Shown here in pieces: positions 56,421 through 64,000 of a DNA stretch of 64,000 nucleotides. A program made the position numbers and the translations under genes. Within the stretch, counting starts at the first letter, position 1, and every line of letters starts with the position of its first letter. Origin of the DNA: Aurelia coerulea (taxonomy: Eukaryota > Cnidaria > Scyphozoa > Semaeostomeae > Ulmaridae); the NCBI GenBank assembly GCA_039566865.1, contig CM076948.1, positions 12,349,001 through 12,413,000 of the forward strand, given 5' to 3'. The notes under the pieces are model-generated. The model was not told the origin of the DNA. It was given only the letters and a program-made list of their open reading frames with translations, and ran no database searches.

Positions 56421-56949
56421 CTATCATATGCTTTAATCCAACAATGAATAAATTAATGATAATTCCTTGTCTAACTACACTGGGCCTTTCGCTCGAAATA
56501 TTTATGTCCAAAAACTTGCAACAGAAATTAGAAACTGTGATCAAATTTTTGCGTTGACAAGGGCATATGAGGTTATGGTTTTTGGAGATTAACATCCAAT
56601 TCTCACAAGACAATATAACATGCTCTCACATTGCTATACAGTGAAAAAGTTGCTATTTTTTTCAAAGATATCAGCCTTTTTGCAAGGTCTTCGAAAAAAC
56701 GCTTTAGTAAAATCGCTCCAAACATAAAAACAAAAGCTTCATGATATATGAAAAAATATGTTCACTTGTCACTTGTCAATAGCTTTTTGATACCATTTGA
56801 GCGATCCCTGGAGGTCTCAACTTGAACAACAGATTGGCCATGTATTTCTTTTTATTAACGATTTTGTCTGTAACGAAGAAAAAAATAGATCCAAATTACC
56901 CCGCAGACTATACGCCCATTGTGCCCTATTGATCAAATCGTTTATCTAT

Positions 56950-57830
56950 TTAATATTGTCAATGCCTCTGAAGGTAAGAAGTATTTGCGTACTAACCCGG
57001 CCGAAAATTTATCAAATACAGCTTGTTCCAAAAAAATTGTTTGACGCTTGATTAAATATTGAAAAATTACAAAATTCTGAACGGACTCCATAGTACGATA
57101 ACCATATTGCAGAGATTTTAAATTCATTCTTGACACCAGAAGCTAGCACATCGGCTAAATATTCACGGAGTTACGAGCTTTCGAAGTTCAAGTTTGTGCG
57201 AAAGCTGAAACCAGACGCCCTTAAGTTGTATATTTGATAAAGTAAAATCTCATTTATTCAAAGCAAATCAAACGGAATTTCAAAAATACTCTCGATAAAC
57301 TAGCTTTCTTTGACATTGAATCAAGGTTATGGAAGCTTGGAGGAATCCTGTTCAGCGCAATTTAGAATTGCCCCGTCTCTCATTGATTAAGTTTGCATTC
57401 CACGTTTTTAGATATTTGCATTCTTAAGCAAATTTTTGCAACGGTTACAAGAATTAAATAACTTTGGAAGTCCTATTTGGTTTGCTCTGATATCGACGAG
57501 AGGTAAAACATTGGACGGTCTTCTTTTCAACCCGATTTTAGGGCGTCTTTTTGGGAAAAAAGTCAGTTTCAGCTTTCCCACGAACTTGACCTTCAAAACT
57601 TATAACTCCGTGAATTTTTAGCGGATTCGCAAGATTCTGGCGTCTAAAATTGATTTAAAATCTTAGGAATAGAGTTATCTAACCAGGAGCCTGTACATTT
57701 TATCGTTATTTTTAACATTTAATCAAGCGTCGAAAAATTTTTCTACCCTGTAGATCGTATGTGTCAGCTAAATTCCAGCAAAATGTTAACCCTATTCTAA
57801 CTGGGTGAAAAAATTGATTTTTTTCCTTTC
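56950..57830. mobile_element. Fold-back element, arms about 250 bp
   Basis: The left arm (about 56960-57230) and right arm (about 57545-57830) are imperfect complements. Examples are ttgacgcttgattaaat near 57040 against its complement near 57720, and attcacggagttacgagctt near 57165 against the complement near 57600. The loop is about 300 bases. Outer ends and target duplication could not be fixed. Confidence 0.7.
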
Positions 57831-57839
57831 GTATATGTA

Positions 57840-57945
57840 TCACAATAAATATTACATACTGCTAAACGTTCCTAATTACTATAACAACACTACAGGGACG
57901 ATACCGACAATGACTACCCTATGACCAATCTAAAAAGACATGCAA
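57840..57945 (-). repeat. LINE 3' UTR fragment
   Basis: The - strand matches the 3' UTR at 5870-6012: tagggtagtcattg, then ggtatcgtccctgtagtgtt, then atagtaatta. Confidence 0.65.
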
Positions 57946-57965
57946 CCTTTAAATAAATACAACTA

Positions 57966-60525
57966 CCGGGTGTCTCAGAAAAAAGTACCCCCTGTTGACT
58001 GGAAGTAGGAACAAAACGATAAGAGATCATTACTCTCCGAGTTCACAGCTAAATGTATCAATCTTCAACTTAGATGCACATACCTTGCATTTAGAAATCA
58101 TACACCAAACACCGGAGATGCAAGTTTGCAAAGCCAAAATTTACAGTGCACCCGAAACGAGAGGTTTTGAAAAAGGGCCTAGCCATGATTTGTATCATGG
58201 ACATTTTCCAAAGCACCTGTAAACTGTAGTTTTCAGTTTTTTTTTTGAAAAGTATAAAAGACACATGGACATGGCCCTGATTAAATGAATATAATAAAAA
58301 TGTGGTAAGAATGATAAAGTCGTGCCACACCTCCAAAATAAGCGTGTGCATGTGCTCCGTTTCCTTGTCTTTGATGCAAAACACGTGGGATGGAACGCGA
58401 TACACGGACCAATTCCTAAGAAAAAAAGTCATTTTGACAAAAATTTGAAGCGACTCAAGCTGAGATAAGGCTCAAATCCTTACTGGTTCCCAGAACACGC
58501 GGAAATCATCCAACTTCACGAAAATCAGCTAATGACATCGCCGCTTTTTAACCCCTTGTGACAAAATCCGTCGTTCGAGATGAATTTCTAGTACCCTTAC
58601 GAAAAATGAAATGGATACTAGATTATTGCAGCTATTTAAAATGTTTTTTGATAAATCGGTTGCAGAGATATCCGTCCAGAGTTGTTTACATGTTAAGGCA
58701 AATATCTTATTTGGAGCCGGAGCTACGAGCGTTTACCGGCCAAGAAAAGTTGACCTTTCTTCAAAACTTCATATAAATTGCTAGAAAGGAGATATAGCGA
58801 TGAAAATTTCACAGAACATGTATATGGCCCTTGGCAACAACCCATATGCATTTGCTTTCCTTAGATCTCCAAATATTTGTCAAATTTTATTGATTTCCAA
58901 CTGTAAAGGCAAATGGCCCTAAACTTATCCTGGGGAAAAAACTTTTCTTGGACTCGGAATCAGCCAAATATACATCCTCGAGCTAGATAATTCACTCACC
59001 GTTGACTCCAGCACCAATTTATGCTCATTTCTCCATTACATTGGGGCTAATTTCGACAAAAAGCAAACAGTTTTGTGCAAATTTGAAGAAACTTCCATGT
59101 TCCATTTTTTCTTGACAAACGTGATATCTCTCGACTGTTGACAAACACACGAGGCAGCCTAGTGTCGTGACTCAGGGTAGCTATGGTGTCATGGTCCTCC
59201 TGAATGTTATTTTCAAAATAAGCATATGGTAAATGTTATATTTACAACTTCTTGAAAAACTACTTTCCACAAACAAATGTCAGTGCTTCTTGTAGAATGT
59301 AGGGTGCTGATACCGTTTTCTTCTTACCCAACAACAAAATGAAGATGAAAAAATCTAAACCGGGGGGGGGGGGGGGGTGGGGGTTGCAAATTACAAAAGT
59401 CTCTTAGCTCTTTAGATTCAAGTAGGGTAGTTTCTCAACTTTCGAAAAATTGAGCCTACCATTTCTTATCAGATGTTTCATTTAAAAACAATGACAGGAC
59501 AATGACACTATAGCTACCCCTGAGTCATGACACTAGGCTGCCTCGTGTGTTTGTCAACAGTCGAGAGATATCATGTTTTTGAAGAAAACATGGAAGATGG
59601 AAGCTTCTTAAAATTTGCACAAAACTGTTTGCTTTCTGTAGAAGTTAGCCCCCATTTAATGGAGAAATGAGCATAAATTGGTGCTGGAGTCAACGGTGAG
59701 TGAATTATCTAGTTCGAGGATGTATATTTGGCCGATTCCGAGTCCAAGAAAAGTTTTTTACCCAGGATAAGTTTAGGCCCATTTGCCTTTCCAGTTGGAA
59801 ATCACTAAAATTTGACAAATATTTGAAGATCTAAGGAAAGCAAATGCATGTGGGTTGTTGCCAAGGGCCTTATACATATTCTGTGAAATTTTCATCGCTA
59901 TATCTCCTTTCTAGCAATTTATATGAAGTTTTGAAGAAAGGTCAACTTTTCTTGGCCGGTAAGCGCTCGTAGCTCCGGCTCCAAATAAGATATTTGCCTA
60001 AACATGTAAACAACTCTGGACCAATATCTCTGCAACCAATTTATCAAAAAATATTTTAAATAACTGCAATAATCTAGTATCCATTTCATTTTTCGTAAGG
60101 GTACTAGAAATTCATCTCGAACGACGGATTTTGTCACAAGGGGTTAGAAAGCGGCGATGTCATTAGCTGATTTTCGTGAGGTTGGAATTTCCGCGTGTTC
60201 TGGGAACCAGTAAGGAGTTGAGCCTTATCTTACTCAAGGTACAATTCTTTTCAATAATAAAAAATGAAGTTCAAAGTTGAAAATTCTTTTGCGAAATGTT
60301 ATGTGATGTCAGATCATTGCTGGGCCCTTTCTCAAAACCTCTGGCTTCAGATGCACTCAAAATGTTGACCTTGTGAACTCATATCTCCGCTGCTTCGTGG
60401 ACGATTTTGAAATGCAATGTATGTGCATTTAAGCTGAGAATCGGCAAATGTATAAAAAAATCCCAAAAGTTTACGGTTTTGTTCCCTTGTTCGGTCAAAA
60501 GGGGGTACTTTTTTGAGACACCCGG
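57966..60525. mobile_element. 2.56-kb fold-back element with TA target
   Basis: The ends are ccgggtgtctcagaaaaaag and the reverse complement of ccgggtgtctcaaaaaagta, flanked by TA (57964-57965 and 60526-60527). Inverted arms of about 1.0-1.2 kb surround a loop of about 280 bases (about 59215-59495) that contains a G run at 59361-59376. The arms are so similar that mirrored frames at 58558-58776 (+) and 59919-60137 (-) give almost the same peptide (MTKSVVRDEFLVPLRKMKW). This reflects arm identity and is no proof of a gene. The block at about 58190-58440 differs between arms. Confidence 0.9.
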
Positions 60526-60529
60526 TACA

Positions 60530-61263
60530 CTACGAACGATCAGAAAATAATTGATACCATAATAGATTCTGTCTTACATCAGATGTCAGGTCCGGGTTGT
60601 GATAGATTTGAAGGTTTTAAGAGCGCAGCTCATTCGAGGTTGTGTTTAGTGGAAAATAGGATGCCTGATATTTGATGTGAAACAGAATTTACAAAGGAAA
60701 TGAAAAAAAATTGTAAAATGTACGTTAACCCTCTACGGCCCAGGGTTAAGGGACTTGGTCGTTGCATAGTGATTTTCTACCGGGGGTCATTTTTTGCCCC
60801 CCCCCCCACTAATTTTATCTGCAAGTATAACAGGTACGAAAAATGAAACTTGCACTATGTCATAATTGAACAGAAGAGAATCCAAAAATAGCATCAATTA
60901 ATCTAAAGTCACATAATTGGTTGCTAGGTTCCAAAACAAATTTTTACAAAATCGAGCTATTTGTAAAAAAGGGCCTACTTTTACCAAATAACTGGATAAA
61001 ATTGGCAAGAGACCATTCAAATACCTGCTTGAAAGTATTAATTTGTAGTTTCATATGGTTTCATACGGATAATTTGGCTTTCTAATTGGTTAACTAATTA
61101 ATTAATTAATGACAATTTGATTCAATGCGAAGTTGTTTGCTTGATAACGATGATGAAAAGCCATTAATTTCGCATATATTTGGTGAAATCGAGTACCTTT
61201 ATCACTATTTGAAATCATTCCACGAGTTTTGCATGCAGAATATCAGCAAATGTAAATAAATCA
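60530..61263. other. No gene recognised
   Basis: AT-rich sequence with a C run near 60798-60808. No credible coding frame. Confidence 0.3.
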
Positions 61264-61265
61264 TA

Positions 61266-61853
61266 CAGGGTGTCCCATAAGAATTGTGCCCTGTTTGCCT
61301 GAAGATTGCAACAAAACGGCAAAAGATTCTCACTAGACTTTTGCATGATGTTGCTCTTCAGATATTCAATTTAAGTTTCCAACCATCCCCGTAGAAATCC
61401 GTTCAAAAATGATGGAGTTCTGACCTTCAGAAGACCAAATTTGCCTGATGACTGAAACCAGCAGTCGGCCATTTTGTCTTTCTATTTTGCAGTGATAAGT
61501 AGCTTCACGTGAGATAAGAAATAATTTCTGTGAGGTCAGAAATAGTGGAACTCTCCGAGGATTATCGGAATTTTCACGAGAGCTATGACATTGGAGGCTG
61601 CTGCTCGATTTTCAATCCATGAAGCTATTTATCGCTGCAAGATAGTATGGCGGACCGCTGGTTTGAATGATTGGGCAAATTTGATCTCCTGAAGGTCATA
61701 GCTCCATCATTTTTCAACCGATTTTCATGGGGATAGTAGCAAACTCTAATTGAACATCTGAAAAGCACCCTTATGCAAAAGTTTGGCGAGAATCTTTTGC
61801 CGTTTTGTCGCAATCTTCAGACAAACGGGGCACAATTTTTTTGGGACGGCCTG
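61266..61853. mobile_element. TA-flanked fold-back element (588 bp)
   Basis: It starts cagggtgtcccataagaatt and ends with the near complement of caggccgtcccaaaaaaatt, flanked by TA (61264-61265 and 61854-61855). The arms match over at least 170 bases (gcaacaaaacggcaaaagat on the left against its complement near 61800). Confidence 0.85.
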
Positions 61854-61859
61854 TATATC

Positions 61860-63325
61860 AAATGAAAGTACTCATGGAGACAAATTGAATGGTATACAGG
61901 ATGGATAAAAACTTTCCGACTTTTAAATTTGAATAAGTCAGGAACTATTTGATCTAAATGAACCGCTCTGGTATTATTTGAGAGTTGGGACATGTAATTT
62001 TCTTTTGAGCCTATTGCACTTCAAATTTTACAAATACAAAGAAGCCAGGGGGCTCTCAAAGCTATGACCAATTCTTGCAAGTTTTCTTTACCTTTGCTCT
62101 TCTATTGTCTAACTTTACAGTGATACTTACTGTTGGAAAACCATATTAGCCTTAATCTTAGTGGAAAAGAAAGCTACATGCCACTTTCTTTGAACCTGAG
62201 TTACTCGAATTACCAGAAATCAGATTGCTACCACTGGTAAGGAGGTATGCTACCCCAGAAAGCGCAGCGATGCATTATGTCAAAACTGACCTCGGCATGT
62301 ACAGAGTTGGAGAAAAGAAGATCATTGCTTGTTTTTGAAAGAATGGTTCAACAAATGTCCTATTCTCATTGGCAAGGTCCATTGAAATTACAGATGAACT
62401 TAAGTCCCTAAGGAATAAAACAATAGAAGCATGCCATGGTTTCCCCAGGGACTTGTCTAGCATATAAGACAAAGGTCAGACTCGTGTCGCCTCTTTTCAA
62501 GTAAACAGTCCAGAACTTGTATATCGCGAATTGTTGCACAAACGCCCGGCTCGCTGCCACTGACAAGGATGGCGCCCCGAAGTTTAAGACAACGTGGCAG
62601 TGAAACCAGATGCAATGAAGCTATTCTGAAAGATTATGCTTGTCAGTTTGTCTGCAGATGACCATGAAATCGTGAGATTTATTTCAGTTTGCGTTATCTT
62701 TCCCATGACGTATTCTCTTGGCTCAAGAATTTAGGCCTATTTGCGTTGCTTGCTGCTTTTTAAACTGTTAGTTGCTTCCTCTTCAATGTAATTTAATTGT
62801 TCTCGCGTTTTAGTGTGTAGATAATGCTCAAAGTTTTGGCACAGGCCTAGGCCTAAACCCCGAAATCCGTTCGTATTATTTGCCCGCATGCTGTGTAAGG
62901 AGGTATTTAGCATGGGGGGGGGGGGTTTCTTCCATAGTAAAGGTACCTGATATATGCCGCGACGAAGAGTATATTTTTTCGGACTTTTGATCCAGGCGAG
63001 TGTATACTTTTTTGCAATTTTGGCCTAGCAGCGGTATAGCCAAGGGTATCATTTTTGAAAATTTTGGTCTAAGCGAACGGTCGTGATATCATATTTGGTA
63101 CAAGTTTGACGATATTGGTCCAGAGAATGCTCAAGGTTGGTCCAGCGAGTGGTGCAGTTCTCGTAAATTTGGTCCAGGGAGTGGTCGGATTCATCTGGCT
63201 GAGGGTACCGTTTTCGTAAATTATCTAGCCAACGGTGTCGTTTTGGGTGTGCTTGAGGCGGGCCCTTGCCCGAGGTTTGGCCGGGGATCCCCTCATGGTA
63301 TTTTAGTTTGAAAGTTTGATCTGTG
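61860..63325. other. Mostly anonymous sequence with one orphan open frame
   Basis: A 65-codon frame on the - strand (62472-62275) reads YMLDKSLGKPWHASIVLFLR, then DLSSSVISMDLANENRTFVE and looks protein-like, but I do not know the family and no splice-supported partner was found. A G run lies at 62917-62927. From about 62980 the words ggtcca/ggtccag recur (63118, 63138, 63171), a degenerate short repeat leading into the satellite. Confidence 0.35.
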
Positions 63326-63329
63326 CAAG

Positions 63330-64000
63330 CTAGTTTGCTGCTGGCCAAAATTTTGCTGCAGGCCTTAGTATTTTGCAGGCTAGGTATTTTACATTTTACC
63401 CCAAGACTGCTTGTTCGAGCTTGTTTCCTGCAGGTTTTGAATTTTTGCATTTTACCAAAACATCCCATTCGAGCTGAATTGCTGTGGGTTTTTTAACTTT
63501 TACATTTGACCTAAAACATCCCATTCGAGCTGAATTGCTGTGGGTTTTTGAATTTTTATATTTTACCTAAACATCCCGTTCGAGCTGAATTGCTGCGGGT
63601 TTTGAATTTTTTACATTTTATCTAAAACATCCCGTTTGAGCTGAATTGCTGCGGGTTTTGAATGTTCTACATTTTATCTAAAACAACCCGTTCGAGCTAA
63701 ATTGCTGCGGGTTTTGAATTTTTTTACATTTTATCTAAAACATCCCGTTCGAGCTGAATTGCTGCGGGTTTTGAATTTTTACATTTTACCCAAAACATCC
63801 CGTTCGAGCTGAATTGCTGCGGGTTTTGAACTTTTTACATTTTATCTAAAACATCCCGTTCAAGCTGAATTGGTGTGGATTTTGAATTTTTTACATTTTA
63901 TCTAAAACATCCCGTTCGAGCTGAATTGCTGCAGGTTTTGAATTTTTACATTCTACCTAGAATGGCTGTCCGAGCTGAATTGCTGAGGTTTTTGAATTTC
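63330..64000. repeat. Satellite array, period about 57 bases, open at the window edge
   Basis: About ten units share gttcgagctgaattgctgcg, then ggttttgaattttt, then acattttatctaaaacatcc. The units near 63400-63550 and the last unit are more diverged, while the middle units are very similar. Unit length varies by a few bases at T runs. The array continues past the window end. Confidence 0.93.

Noticed and set aside
58558..58776. 72-codon frame as a gene
   Set aside because: It lies in a fold-back arm, is mirrored in the other arm, and lacks any known domain.
63049..63468. 139-codon frame on the - strand
   Set aside because: It runs through degenerate repeats leading into the satellite and has no recognisable domain.
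63400..64000. CRISPR-like array
   Set aside because: The repeats are contiguous without unique spacers and the window is eukaryotic, so it is a satellite.

Overview
The window is repeat-rich, AT-rich eukaryotic DNA with spliced genes, long introns, and many LTR elements, non-LTR retrotransposons (LINEs) and inverted-repeat DNA elements. It looks like an aquatic invertebrate animal. A free-standing P2X7 ballast-domain gene, a spliced DDE-transposase-like gene, a Gmr1-like Gypsy element and a BEL/Pao element fit an anthozoan cnidarian, but an invertebrate deuterostome cannot be excluded from sequence alone. No prokaryotic features, rRNA genes or convincing tRNA genes were seen.

Left part (1-16.8 kb). 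A seven-exon transposase-like gene runs on the + strand (1-3667, entering from outside the window). It carries an in-frame stop and two frameshifts, so it is a pseudogene. Facing it on the - strand is the only convincing intact host-like gene, a three-exon gene (4405-7348) encoding a 216-residue protein with the cysteine-rich P2X7 C-terminal (ballast) fold. Its second intron carries a MITE and a LINE tail. Then come several nonautonomous DNA elements whose ends can be placed to the base (12138-12457 with an 8-bp target duplication; 12651-13663 and 15225-16213 flanked by TA).

Middle (16.8-42 kb). An apparently intact BEL/Pao element (18381-24647) has two 364-bp LTRs that look identical, a 5-bp target duplication and one uninterrupted gag-pol frame. 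It is followed by LINE tails, a TGTA microsatellite at the end of a LINE, two TTAA-bounded elements that share a TTAA, and a decayed Gypsy-type element on the - strand (about 33.2-37.4 kb). In that element the integrase lies upstream of reverse transcriptase (Gmr1-like order). It has a tRNA-Pro-like primer site and is itself interrupted by a LINE.

Right part (42-64 kb). A degenerate Gypsy (Mag-like) element (42890-47260) abuts a 4.6-kb TTAA-bounded element with no recognisable gene. Three LINE fragments, several fold-back elements (the largest a 2.56-kb inverted repeat at 57966-60525) and a roughly 57-bp satellite that runs off the right edge complete the window. Nearly all coding capacity belongs to mobile elements. 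The most intriguing point is the convergent transposase-like and ballast-domain pair at the left end.
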